Source: Lysobacterales bacterium | Lineage (GTDB): Bacteria; Pseudomonadota; Gammaproteobacteria; Xanthomonadales; SZUA-38 | Assembly (NCBI GenBank): GCA_030065125.1 | Contig: JASJDM010000011.1 | Location: forward strand, 16,915 to 80,914 | Reading direction: 5' to 3' | DNA length: 64,000 nucleotides | In this document: positions 17,788 through 25,502 of the stretch, one piece after another | How the letters are laid out: each line of letters starts with the position of its first letter | How positions within the stretch are numbered: position 1 is the first letter of the stretch | Notes under the pieces: model-generated | What the model saw: the letters and a program-made list of their open reading frames with translations, nothing else | Database searches by the model: none | Told to the model about the DNA's origin: nothing | Program-made: the position numbers and the translations under genes

Positions 17788-19671
17788 CTACAGGTCGCAG
17801 GTTGCCGACACCTGCTGATAGTTTCGGTCATAGCTGCCTGTGCAAACCGCATCGACCAGTCCGGAGGTGATATCAATCAGGGTGCCACCGCTGGCGTCCA
17901 GTTTGCTGTTGCCAAAACGGGCTATGGACTGGCCGCTGGTGGTTTCGGTTCGGATAATTCGGAATGCGTCGATTACCGAATGATCAACTTCTACGCGGTG
18001 CCCGGTCGTACTGGACACCAACTCAATTGCGGTGCTCGCATTGATGACGCTGTGACGCAGGAAAAAGGAGCCCACCAGAGTGCCGGTGGCGTTGCCGCGA
18101 AGGCCCGTCGCAGCCTCAATATGCGACCCTGACAGGGTTACCCGTCCGTTGTTGATCCTGATCCCCACCGGATCGGTGCCGCCATTGACCGATACCCTGC
18201 TGTTAATCAGCAGCGGCCGAAAGCCGGAGCCGGCCCCACGCAGTCCGAAGTTTGCAGAGCCACCTCCGGATACCTCCACCGTCACCTGTTCAAAACGACC
18301 CTCGTCGAATTCGCCGTAGCCAGCAATGCCCCGCCCGCCCGCGCTCAATTCAACCCGGGTATCGGTGACGATTAGCCTGGCGTTATTGGAATCTGCGCCG
18401 GCATCACCGATACCGACGCCATCGCCACTGACCAGAATGTGGACACCCTGAAGCTCCAGAAAATCCAGATTCCCGGCCCCGCTGCCCAGGCCGATGCCAT
18501 ACCCGCCGTCAACGGAAATCCGCAACCGCTGCAGGCTTCCCGAATGTTCTTGGGGAGACGGCGTGACGCCGCCGGCAAATCCCGTCGACGCACTGGCGCC
18601 GTTGCGCTGCACTTCTATTGCGGCGTCCCGCAACTTCCACCGGGCACCCAAGCCCAGCACTGCGTAAGCCTCGGTGATAATGCCGCCGGTGCACCTGATC
18701 TTGAGGTTTTCCACCGTCAGGTCGCTGGCCATCCGCAAGACGGCGTTGTCCACTAGAAAATTCTGTGGCTGGCCCGGGCCTGTAATGACGGTGCTTTCTT
18801 CACCGGCGCCGCGCAGACTGACAAAGTCTTTCAGCGCCAGGCCTTCTGCGCCCACCTCGAACACCCCCGGGCTCAGTGCCAGCAGATAGGGCCGGTCGGC
18901 AGCGGCGTCTGAGATGCCGGCCACAGCGTTTTTTAGTGCCGTGCCGTTTTCCTCCGCCGTACCTGTGGCGTTAATGTTGATCTGCAACGGCCCAATGCCG
19001 TAAAGGGCGTCATGTCGATGGTCGCTGCGGGACGCCGACGTAGCCGCGCCGTCGCCGGCAAAATCAACTGACAGCGTGTTTGCGGACAGCGTCAGCCCCT
19101 CACCCGTTTCAAGCTGCGGAGGCGCGGAGCAGACAACGCTGCCGTCTTCGTTGATCGCTGCTATCGTCTCCCCGCCAGCGCAGCTGCCTGCCACCCGGCC
19201 CTGGATGGAAGTTGAGTCCACATCGCCAATGACAATCGATCCGTCCACAATGCTCAGGCTGTTGACTGCACCAGCCTGCGTCAGGACTGCCTGCTCGGCG
19301 AACTGGGCTGAGATTGCCAGCGGCGCTGGCGTCAGCAGCTGCCTGGGTGCCAGCACCGTTGAGGCCCCCTGGCCGCCCTGTCCCACTCGAATCTCCAGAT
19401 ACAGCGGGCCGCCACGAAACAAATCCGCATTGCCAAAATCCAGCTCAGCAGTAAAAACCCCCTCTGTAACCGCAACTTGCGAGATCGATACCGTGCCCAG
19501 CATCAGGCCAAATTCCGGGTCATCAAACAGGTCACACCGAAAATCGAAGCTGCCCTGGGCAACCTCGCCATTGGCAACCAGGCTGCCCTGGTAGGTAAAC
19601 GCCGTCTGAGCAATAGCGGAAAATGTGGACCCAGTGAGGATCAGGGTCAGTAGCAAATTAATGAATCTCAT
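17788..19671 (-). CDS. Secreted protein with tail-fibre-like N-terminus and parallel beta-helix
   Basis: A 627-aa exported protein; the ATG at 19671 is preceded by GAGGT and starts a clean signal peptide (1-21, ending AIAQ). An N-terminal module (about 22-135; FTYQGSLVANGE, LYLEIRVGQGG, APRQLLTPAPLAISAQFA) resembles those found in many large secreted proteins of environmental bacteria. Next comes a region (about 150-230) ending in SASRSDHRHDALYG, similar to tail-fibre proteins with an SDHRH element. The rest (about 255-610) shows right-handed beta-helix repeats (LSGVFEVGAEGLALKDFVSL, LTVENLKIRCTGG). Adhesion or binding of an extracellular polymer is a reasonable inference. It lacks the F-x-D-G-F-E tail seen on several neighbours and ends in a short Cys-containing segment. 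The 11-bp direct repeat at 19730-19751 lies 59-80 bp upstream. Confidence 0.83.
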   Translation of the reverse strand: MRFINLLLTLILTGSTFSAIAQTAFTYQGSLVANGEVAQGSFDFRCDLFDDPEFGLMLGTVSISQVAVTEGVFTAELDFGNADLFRGGPLYLEIRVGQGGQGASTVLAPRQLLTPAPLAISAQFAEQAVLTQAGAVNSLSIVDGSIVIGDVDSTSIQGRVAGSCAGGETIAAINEDGSVVCSAPPQLETGEGLTLSANTLSVDFAGDGAATSASRSDHRHDALYGIGPLQININATGTAEENGTALKNAVAGISDAAADRPYLLALSPGVFEVGAEGLALKDFVSLRGAGEESTVITGPGQPQNFLVDNAVLRMASDLTVENLKIRCTGGIITEAYAVLGLGARWKLRDAAIEVQRNGASASTGFAGGVTPSPQEHSGSLQRLRISVDGGYGIGLGSGAGNLDFLELQGVHILVSGDGVGIGDAGADSNNARLIVTDTRVELSAGGRGIAGYGEFDEGRFEQVTVEVSGGGSANFGLRGAGSGFRPLLINSRVSVNGGTDPVGIRINNGRVTLSGSHIEAATGLRGNATGTLVGSFFLRHSVINASTAIELVSSTTGHRVEVDHSVIDAFRIIRTETTSGQSIARFGNSKLDASGGTLIDITSGLVDAVCTGSYDRNYQQVSATCDL

Positions 19672-19729
19672 GGTCTGGACCTCAGCTGGAACGGGCTTGC
19701 AGGCTCGCATCCAACGGGCCACAGGTCTT

Positions 19730-19751
19730 GACCAAATTCTGACCATATTCT
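19730..19751 (-). promoter_or_regulatory. Tandem 11-bp direct repeat, possible operator
   Basis: Two adjacent 11-mers, GACCAAATTCT and GACCATATTCT on the plus strand, differ at one position. Read towards the gene starting at 19671, the units are AGAATATGGTC then AGAATTTGGTC, followed by a looser third unit. They sit 59-80 bp before the ATG. Head-to-tail repeats at one helical turn are typical of tandem winged-helix regulator sites; which factor binds is unknown. Confidence 0.5.
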
Positions 19752-19904
19752 AACGAAACTCCATCGGAGGTCGCCCGGTAGCGCCGGATGTAGAACGTCA
19801 GGTCACCTGTACGGGTGTTGCGGTAGATCATCAGCTTGTCGGGTCGCGGAAAACGGCCATGTGGCCATGCGACACCTGACCCCGCTGTTTGCAGGGCGGC
19901 ATGC

Positions 19905-20061
19905 CAATGATCAAGCGGGATGGGCACCAACCATGGGGTTGATCTCGATTTCGGCAATTCTCGCGTGGGCTGGAAGCTCAACGGTGTACATGAACGCCTG
20001 GGCAATATCGTCGGTGCGCAGCGCCTGGGGTTGGGGACAGTCGAAAAACGGCGTTTCCACC
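19905..20061. repeat. 157-bp direct repeat, copy A (partner 21188-21344)
   Basis: This segment is about 96% identical (I count six mismatches, no gaps) to 21188-21344, in the same orientation and 1283 bp away. The partner is the 3' end of the SDR gene, including its stop codon and six further bases. The two copies flank the prolyl aminopeptidase gene, whose stop codon lies 19 bp from this copy. Confidence 0.95.
19911..20061 (-). pseudogene. Duplicated C-terminal fragment of the SDR gene
   Basis: Translated in the frame matching the SDR gene, this fragment encodes about 49 residues of the SDR C-terminus and ends with the same TRIAEIEINPMVGAHPA-like tail (here HARIAEIEINPMVGAHPA) and TGA stop. 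There is no start codon or Rossmann region, and the sequence upstream changes abruptly into the end of the prolyl aminopeptidase gene. It is a truncated, presumably non-functional duplicate. The near identity with the intact gene implies a recent event or gene conversion. Confidence 0.85.
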
Positions 20062-20079
20062 CACTACTGCCGGAAATCC

Positions 20080-21042
20080 CTAGAGCCTGGCGTCCCGAAA
20101 TTCGTCAGCTGCAGCAACCAGCTCCTGCGCCATGCCGCCATCAAGGGGCGAGTGTGCACCATCAGCAACGATGGTCAGTTTGGAGTTTGGCAGTGCCTTG
20201 TGCAGATCCCATGCAGATACGGACGGGCAGATGGTGTCGTAGCGCCCGTTGACGATGCGAGTGGGAATCTGCTCGATAGCGGAAACGTTGTCGAGAACGA
20301 AGTTGTCATTGTCGAGGAAAAATTTTTGCGCAGTAAAGTAAGATTCGATCCGCGCGATAGACAAAACAGATTGATCGCTCAACATGTGTTGAAGCGCGTC
20401 CTCATCCGGGAATAACGTCATCATCGAAGCTTCCCAGCGCGTCCAGGCCCGCGCAGCCGTAAGCGCCGATTCATCCTCTTCGCCAGCCAGCAAACGACAG
20501 TATGCCGCGACGCTATCCTCGGCACCCGGCACCAACTTCCTGTAATTTTCGTATTCGTCGGGGTAAACCAGTGCGGCCCCGTCTGGGCCGTGGATCCAGT
20601 CGATCTCGAACTGCCGTCCAAGGAATATGCCTCGAATGATGATGCCGGCAACACTGTCCGGATGTTTGATTGCGTAACATAAAGCCAGGAGGCTGCCCCA
20701 GCTGCCGCCCATGACGACCCAGTCGTCCACCTGCAGGTGTTTCCGCAGGCTTTCCAGGTCGCTGACTATGTTCCAGGTCGTATTCTCCCGCGTCTCGGCG
20801 TGGGGAGTGCTGCGGCCCGCTCCTCGCTGGTCAACAAGCACAACACGATAATGCTCCGGGTCAAAAAAACGCCGATAGTCCGGCATGATTCCAACGCCGG
20901 GACCACCGTGCAGAAAAAGAGCCGGCCGTCCCGCCGGATTGCCAACCTCTTCGTACACGATGGTATGAAGGTCGGAGACTTCGAGCTTTTCGACCCTGTA
21001 TGGCTCGATCGCCGGATACAGGCATTGCATTGCGTCAGTCAT
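20080..21042 (-). CDS. pip: Prolyl aminopeptidase (proline iminopeptidase), S33 family
   Basis: A 320-aa alpha/beta-hydrolase of normal length for the family, cytoplasmic with no signal peptide. It has the oxyanion motif HGGPG (45-49), VLVDQRGAGRSTPH, nucleophile Ser114 in GGSWGS, the catalytic Asp in NGRYDTICP and the His in DGAHSP. It removes N-terminal proline from peptides, which matches the Xaa-Pro activity expected of the DPP-IV-like enzyme encoded nearby. I start it at the ATG at 21042; the TTG one codon upstream is less likely, and no strong ribosome binding site is visible. Direct 157-bp repeats of the neighbouring SDR gene end lie on both sides, so the gene appears to have been inserted or rearranged here. 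Confidence 0.92.
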   Translation of the reverse strand: MTDAMQCLYPAIEPYRVEKLEVSDLHTIVYEEVGNPAGRPALFLHGGPGVGIMPDYRRFFDPEHYRVVLVDQRGAGRSTPHAETRENTTWNIVSDLESLRKHLQVDDWVVMGGSWGSLLALCYAIKHPDSVAGIIIRGIFLGRQFEIDWIHGPDGAALVYPDEYENYRKLVPGAEDSVAAYCRLLAGEEDESALTAARAWTRWEASMMTLFPDEDALQHMLSDQSVLSIARIESYFTAQKFFLDNDNFVLDNVSAIEQIPTRIVNGRYDTICPSVSAWDLHKALPNSKLTIVADGAHSPLDGGMAQELVAAADEFRDARL

Positions 21043-21187
21043 CAAATATCAAACTCGTGCTGCCCAATGACACCATCCAGTATCTGCTTGAACTGGATTT
21101 CTGGCAATGCAGGTGCCTCCTCAGCGCACTCTGCGATGAAAACAACGTCTTTCCTCGACAGGCAGGAATGTGGCGAACATACCAGTG

Positions 21188-21344
21188 CAATGATCAAGCG
21201 GGATGGGCCCCAACCATGGGGTTGATCTCGATTTCGGCAATTCTCGCGTGGACTGGAAGCTTAACGATGTACATGAACGCCTGGGCAATATCGTCGGTGC
21301 GCAGCGCCTGGGGTTGGGGACTGTCGAAGAACGGCGTTTCCACC
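21188..21344. repeat. 157-bp direct repeat, copy B (within SDR 3' end)
   Basis: Partner of 19905-20061. It covers the last 49 codons and the stop of the intact SDR gene plus six bases beyond. Being part of the complete gene, this is the likely parental copy. Confidence 0.95.
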
Positions 21345-21883
21345 ATTCCCGGGTCAATGCTGGTGACGCGAATGCCGTGGGGGGCGAGCTCGTTGGTCAG
21401 GTTTTTGGCATAACCGCGAATGAACCACTTGGTGGCACTGTAGACGGAACCGGACAGAGCCACGTGGCCGGCTTGCGAACCGATGAGAACCAGGTTTCCA
21501 CGGGACTTTTTCAGGTGCGGGATCGCGTACTTGCAGGTCACGGTGACGGCGAAATTGTTCACCATGATCATCTGCTGGAAGTTGTCGATGTCGCCGTTCT
21601 CCGTGCCGACCGCACTGGCGCCCAGCCCGGCGTTCGCAAAAACGACATCCAGCCCGCCAAGGACGTCAACCGCTCGGTCGAACATCTCGGCCTGCTGTTG
21701 CGGGTCTGTGACGTCGCAGTTGATGGCGATGGCTGAGTCACTGCCAAGCTGTCCTGCCAGCGCCTGGAGTTTTTCGCTGGACCGGGCAGCCAATGCAACC
21801 TTGTGACCCGCGCTGACGGCCGCCTGGGCACAGGCGGCACCAATTCCGGACGAACCGCCGGTGATGAGAATGTTCTTTGGCAT
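21194..21883 (-). CDS. Short-chain dehydrogenase/reductase (SDR)
   Basis: A 229-aa classical SDR. The NAD(P)-binding motif TGGSSGIG is at 8-15, NAG at 84-86, the catalytic Ser136 in IGSQAG, and Tyr148/Lys152 in YSATK. PGMVETPFF follows the active site as in YdfG/serine-dehydrogenase-like members. It reduces a carbonyl or oxidises an alcohol in the cytoplasm; basic residues after the glycine motif (AARS) suggest NADP. The ATG at 21883 lacks a strong ribosome binding site. It is upstream of the prolyl aminopeptidase gene on the same strand with a 151-bp gap, and its 3' end is duplicated beyond that gene. Substrate unknown. Confidence 0.93.
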   Translation of the reverse strand: MPKNILITGGSSGIGAACAQAAVSAGHKVALAARSSEKLQALAGQLGSDSAIAINCDVTDPQQQAEMFDRAVDVLGGLDVVFANAGLGASAVGTENGDIDNFQQMIMVNNFAVTVTCKYAIPHLKKSRGNLVLIGSQAGHVALSGSVYSATKWFIRGYAKNLTNELAPHGIRVTSIDPGMVETPFFDSPQPQALRTDDIAQAFMYIVKLPVHARIAEIEINPMVGAHPA

Positions 21884-22102
21884 GGTGGCTTCAATCTCTC
21901 TGTGTCGTGGTTACGGCCGCCGTATCATAAAAACGGGCGACCCAGATGATCAACGGATCGGTTTCAAACGAGTCCTCGACCATCAGCTTTCCCGCGTGAT
22001 CCGAATCCGGTCTGTTTGACGCCTTGTCACAGAAGAAGTACAAATTTTGCGGACTGACCCGTTCTCATCAAGCGGAAATCCAACACAGGGAGAATTTCAA
22101 AA

Positions 22103-22681
22103 ATGCCAGCGACTAAGAGTTTCTCAGCGCGTGCCGTCGCCTTGACCCTGCTGCTGGCCGGCTTGCCCGGCGCAGCGCTGGCCCAGGAAGAGACCTTTGA
22201 GGTCTTCCGCGTGATTGAAGACCTGACGGTCACCGGTACCGTCACCACCGACGGCACCCTGGGCACGCTCAACGCTAACAATTTCCTCCGCTGGGATCTC
22301 AATATCGGCGGAACCCCGGTCACCGAGATGGACTCCATTCTGGTCATTCTTGGCGTACGCGGACCCATTGCCACTGACCAGGAGATCCTCATCGACATGT
22401 CGGCGGTGCCGGGAGGCAACGAGCTTTTCGCAATCTGCGCGAACAACGTATGCAACCTGAATAACGCCGAGTGGGAAGTGGTACCCTCGGGCTCCCTGAC
22501 CGATGTTCAGAGTGGCTTGCCGCTGCCGTGCTCCACCGACATGATGTGTGGCGGATTGGAAAACATCGACAATGTGGATCCGGCCAGGCGCCAGGTCCTC
22601 TACACCTCACCCCAGCTATTGCCCATTGCCAGCAAGAGCCTGTTCCGGGATGGGTTTGAAGCCACGCCGCCGGATCGCTAG
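22103..22681 (+). CDS. Hypothetical secreted protein with F-x-D-G-F-E C-terminus
   Basis: A 192-aa exported protein with a clear signal peptide (1-27, ending AALA) and an AGGGAGAA ribosome binding site. The mature part is mostly beta-strand, with two Cys pairs (AICANNVCN and LPCSTDMMC) that may form disulfides in the periplasm or outside. I recognise no named domain. Near the end comes FRDGFE (181-186) followed by six residues. The same signature ends four other secreted proteins in this window. The gene stands alone between the SDR gene (divergent) and the patatin gene. Confidence 0.8.
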   Translation: MPATKSFSARAVALTLLLAGLPGAALAQEETFEVFRVIEDLTVTGTVTTDGTLGTLNANNFLRWDLNIGGTPVTEMDSILVILGVRGPIATDQEILIDMSAVPGGNELFAICANNVCNLNNAEWEVVPSGSLTDVQSGLPLPCSTDMMCGGLENIDNVDPARRQVLYTSPQLLPIASKSLFRDGFEATPPDR

Positions 22682-22917
22682 CGAGGCGTTATCCCCCGGA
22701 GGTACGGACTCTCAAATGGAGGGGTGAGGTCTTGCAATACAACATCGAAGTTTTCGCGGAAACCGGCCAGGCCTGAATTGGCTGAATTGAATACTTATGC
22801 CTGTCTGGCAGGTCACACAGTGCTGCTTAAGTACAAGCCCCGATTGTGATTGAAGACGCCTGCGCCAGTATCAGACTCTGTTTTGCCTATGCCTGTCCAC
22901 CAGGCTGAAAGCCCGGG

Positions 22918-24432
22918 ATGAAAAGCGAAGTCGGTGCCGCGGAACAAGCCATGACCCAGGCAGCCAGTTACCAGGAGTGGCTGGACGCGGCCCGATCTTT
23001 CGACGCGCAATACGGCCTGAACCGCTGGCAACGCGACAAGCAGTGTGATGACTACGATTACCGCTTGATCGCCTCGCGGGTTGCGCTGATCCGGCGATTG
23101 CGGCGTCAGAAGGACTACGACCAGCTGACATTCAGCCTGCGCGAGGAGCTGCACCGAAACCTGGGCAACGTGGACAACCCGGTTCTTTACCGCCACGCAA
23201 AATCCGGCACCAAGAAACTGATCGACGATTTCGTCAATGAGGTCACCGGCGCCTTGACGGATATGTGTGATGCGGACTTCACCCTCCTGCCGCCGATGAT
23301 CAAGCGCCGCTTTTTCAAACGCGCCGCCAGAAGCTTCGGCCGGTCCGCGCTGCTGCTCAGCGGCGGCGCCTCGCTGGGGCTGTTTCACGTGGGCGTTGTG
23401 GCGGAACTGCACGAGCAGGGTCTGTTGCCCCGGGTGCTGGCCGGCTCCAGCGTGGGGTCCATAATTGGCGGCGTTATCGCCACCCACACGGATACCGAAC
23501 TGGCGGAACGTCTGCGGGCGGAGAACGTCGACTTCGAGTGGAACCGCCTGATGGGCGTCCAGGACGCGGTCAAGGCTGGTAGCCTGATGGATCAGAGCGT
23601 GCTGCGCCGCTCCATCGACAGCAACATCCCGGACCTGACTTTTATCGAAGCTTACGAAAAGACCCGGCGAATCCTGAATATCTCCGTGTCGCCCTCCGAC
23701 CGGCACCAGTTTCCCCGGCTGCTGAATTACCTCACGGCGCCCAACGTGCTGATCCGTAACGCCGTACTCGCATCCTGCGCCATCCCGGGAGTCTTTCCAC
23801 CCGTGCAGCTCAGGGCCCGGAATTACGCCGGCCGTTCCGTTGCCCACCTGCCTCAAAGCCGGTGGATCGATGGATCGGTGCATGACGACGTTCCGAAAGA
23901 TCGGGTCAACCGGCAGCACAACGTGAATCACTACATTGTCAGCCAGACCAATCCCCACGTGGTCCCGTTCTTGAGCAAGGAAATCGAGCAGTCGGGTGTG
24001 GTGCCATTTATTCACGGCCTGCTCGTCAGGTCACCCATGATCCAGCTGGAGCACGTGCTGGATCTGGTGGACCGGAATTTCGACCTGCCGGGGGTCAACT
24101 CGATAGTCAGGGCAGCCCACGCGGTGGTGCGGCAGGATTACAGCGGCGACATCACCATCTACCCGGCTCGGCGCGCCCCTGGTCTGGGCAGGATCTTCGC
24201 CAACCCCAATCCCACCCAGGTGGCGAAACTCCTGCAGGAGGGCCGGCGCGCGACCTGGCCTCACATCGAGAGGATCAGGAATGCAACCCAGATCAGCAGA
24301 ACCTTTGATGCCTGCCTCTATCGCTTGAGCGCCCGCTACCGGTTTGTCCGGCGCCGGCTGGCCGGCTCTGCTCCGCCGCCCGGGATGGCAGGCCGTACAT
24401 TTCACTCGGGAGGCAGGGGAACCGATGCGTGA
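22918..24432 (+). CDS. Patatin-like phospholipase with DUF3336 N-terminal region
   Basis: A 504-aa serine lipase/acyl hydrolase. The N-terminal 140 residues fit the DUF3336 region of yeast/plant SDP1-TGL3/4-type lipases. The patatin core starts with the oxyanion loop LLLSGGASLGLFH, has the nucleophile Ser178 in GSSVGS, and the catalytic Asp318 in WIDGS, so the Ser-Asp dyad is intact. After the core it continues with NHYIVSQTNPHV and an arginine-rich C-terminus. Bacterial relatives are thought to act on neutral lipids or phospholipids in the cytoplasm or on membranes. No signal peptide is visible. The ribosome binding site is weak. Its 3' end overlaps the convergent NTF2-like gene by 31 bp. 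Confidence 0.93.
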   Translation: MKSEVGAAEQAMTQAASYQEWLDAARSFDAQYGLNRWQRDKQCDDYDYRLIASRVALIRRLRRQKDYDQLTFSLREELHRNLGNVDNPVLYRHAKSGTKKLIDDFVNEVTGALTDMCDADFTLLPPMIKRRFFKRAARSFGRSALLLSGGASLGLFHVGVVAELHEQGLLPRVLAGSSVGSIIGGVIATHTDTELAERLRAENVDFEWNRLMGVQDAVKAGSLMDQSVLRRSIDSNIPDLTFIEAYEKTRRILNISVSPSDRHQFPRLLNYLTAPNVLIRNAVLASCAIPGVFPPVQLRARNYAGRSVAHLPQSRWIDGSVHDDVPKDRVNRQHNVNHYIVSQTNPHVVPFLSKEIEQSGVVPFIHGLLVRSPMIQLEHVLDLVDRNFDLPGVNSIVRAAHAVVRQDYSGDITIYPARRAPGLGRIFANPNPTQVAKLLQEGRRATWPHIERIRNATQISRTFDACLYRLSARYRFVRRRLAGSAPPPGMAGRTFHSGGRGTDA

Positions 24433-24815
24433 TCGGCAATGAACAGCCAGCGTTGGTTGAATTGCTTCGCCACGTCGGTAAACCGCCCGTGCAGCTCGAT
24501 TTCCTCGGCCTCGTCAACCGTGTCCACCAGCATTTGAAACAGCCCCCAGGCCGCCGCGGTATCCCCGAAACATTCCAGGCGGGTGTTGGTGAGCCGGACT
24601 TCGCGGACGGTGTAGACGCTGAAAAACGCGTTCCATGACTCGCGAACGAACTCCGGTCCAAGCCCAACCATCTCATCCATGGCAAAGCAGACCGCGTCGT
24701 TGGCATAACACGCCGCCACGCGATCAGCGTCATTGGCTGCCAGCGCATCGACAAAGGCTTCCAGCAGGGCTTCTGGGCTGGCAGCGCCGGACGGCGAATC
24801 AGGTTGTTGCGTCAT
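24402..24815 (-). CDS. NTF2-like (SnoaL/DUF4440-type) protein
   Basis: The 137-aa protein begins with the usual helix pattern of the cone-shaped NTF2 fold (EALLEAFVDALAANDADRVA, then ACYANDAVCF). The expected beta-sheet segments follow (VREVRLTNTRLECFGDTAAA, EIELHGRFTDVAKQF, RWLFIADHAS). Members are enzymes, often isomerases, or small-molecule-binding proteins; no catalytic residue set is decisive here. It is cytoplasmic and stands alone, overlapping the patatin gene end to end. The 54-bp repeated element lies 30-83 bp upstream of its ATG. Confidence 0.85.
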   Translation of the reverse strand: MTQQPDSPSGAASPEALLEAFVDALAANDADRVAACYANDAVCFAMDEMVGLGPEFVRESWNAFFSVYTVREVRLTNTRLECFGDTAAAWGLFQMLVDTVDEAEEIELHGRFTDVAKQFNQRWLFIADHASVPLPPE

Positions 24816-24844
24816 GAGCGGCTCTTGGCGGTGATTTCAGCTTC

Positions 24845-24898
24845 ATCACGATATGCGATGCTGCAGGTCGATCACAGGGCGCGGTACGTGTGCATGCG
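24845..24898 (-). repeat. 54-bp intergenic repeat, copy 2
   Basis: Partner of 17455-17508 (46 of 54 identical). It lies 30-83 bp upstream of the NTF2-like gene on the minus strand. Its closeness to the start codon makes a promoter or leader function possible. Confidence 0.6.
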
Positions 24899-24986
24899 GA
24901 TGGCACAATTCGGCCAGCGGCTCGCGTCGAAGGACAATCAGAAAAGCCCCGCCGCCATAAGCGGCCCCGATCGTACATGACACTTG

Positions 24987-25017
24987 TTTACAACAGAGAA
25001 GCAAAAACTTCTATACG
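24987..25017 (+). promoter_or_regulatory. Possible promoter of the lipoprotein gene
   Basis: TTTACA (24987-24992) and TATACG (25012-25017) resemble sigma-70 boxes but with a long 19-base spacer. The region is clearly AT-richer than its surroundings and lies 43-73 bp before the ATG at 25060. Tentative. Confidence 0.33.
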
Positions 25018-25059
25018 ATCTATTGAATTTATCAGCAGTACCCGAAGGAAGGGAATTCA

Positions 25060-25452
25060 ATGGGTCGCAATACGATGGTTTTTTTGGTGATGGTGGTGCT
25101 CTGCGGTTGCAGCAATGGGTCAGGCAACAACCAGATTCCCCGGGACGTTGCGCTGGAACTCAACCAGCTTCAATCCTTGTACCAGGAGGCCCGGCGGGCC
25201 CGGGTCAGGGAGTTCGGTGTGCACACAAATCTCATGGCAAAGATGGAGCAGCGGCGAGCGCTGCTGGCGGATGCTCGTGTTAAGGCTGCAGACCTGATGC
25301 GCAGGTACCCGAGGATTCAGTCTGTGGTCAGGTACCGGATGCTTTCGGAGCAACTGGAATCGGAGTCCACACGCGTTGACCAGTGGATCTCGCGCCTGCA
25401 GGAGTCACACCTGGCGAGACAACACTCTGCCGAGGATGGCTCATCCAGCTAG
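25060..25452 (+). CDS. Small lipoprotein with coiled-coil region
   Basis: A 130-aa protein with a short lipoprotein signal (MVFLVMVVLCGC). The lipobox LCGC places the modified Cys at 17, and Ser/Asn at +2/+3 favour outer-membrane sorting. The remainder is strongly helical and charged (LNQLQSLYQEARRARVREF, MLSEQLESESTRVDQWISRL), consistent with a coiled coil such as a periplasmic spacer or accessory protein. GAAGG lies before the ATG. No family is recognised. It converges on the acyl-CoA dehydrogenase gene 50 bp away. Confidence 0.8.
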   Translation: MGRNTMVFLVMVVLCGCSNGSGNNQIPRDVALELNQLQSLYQEARRARVREFGVHTNLMAKMEQRRALLADARVKAADLMRRYPRIQSVVRYRMLSEQLESESTRVDQWISRLQESHLARQHSAEDGSSS

Positions 25453-25502
25453 GGTTCATGCCTGCCGTGAATCCGATTTTTCTGGCCTGATTCTGACGCC
25501 GA

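Noticed and set aside
19682..20005. Minus-strand open frame (107 codons) upstream of the beta-helix protein gene
   Set aside because: It reads through the SDR duplicate in the wrong frame, then through the 11-bp repeats, and has no ribosome binding site or family.
22813..24015. Minus-strand open frame (400 codons) over the patatin gene
   Set aside because: The plus strand has intact patatin motifs in the same interval, and the antisense protein shows no domain.
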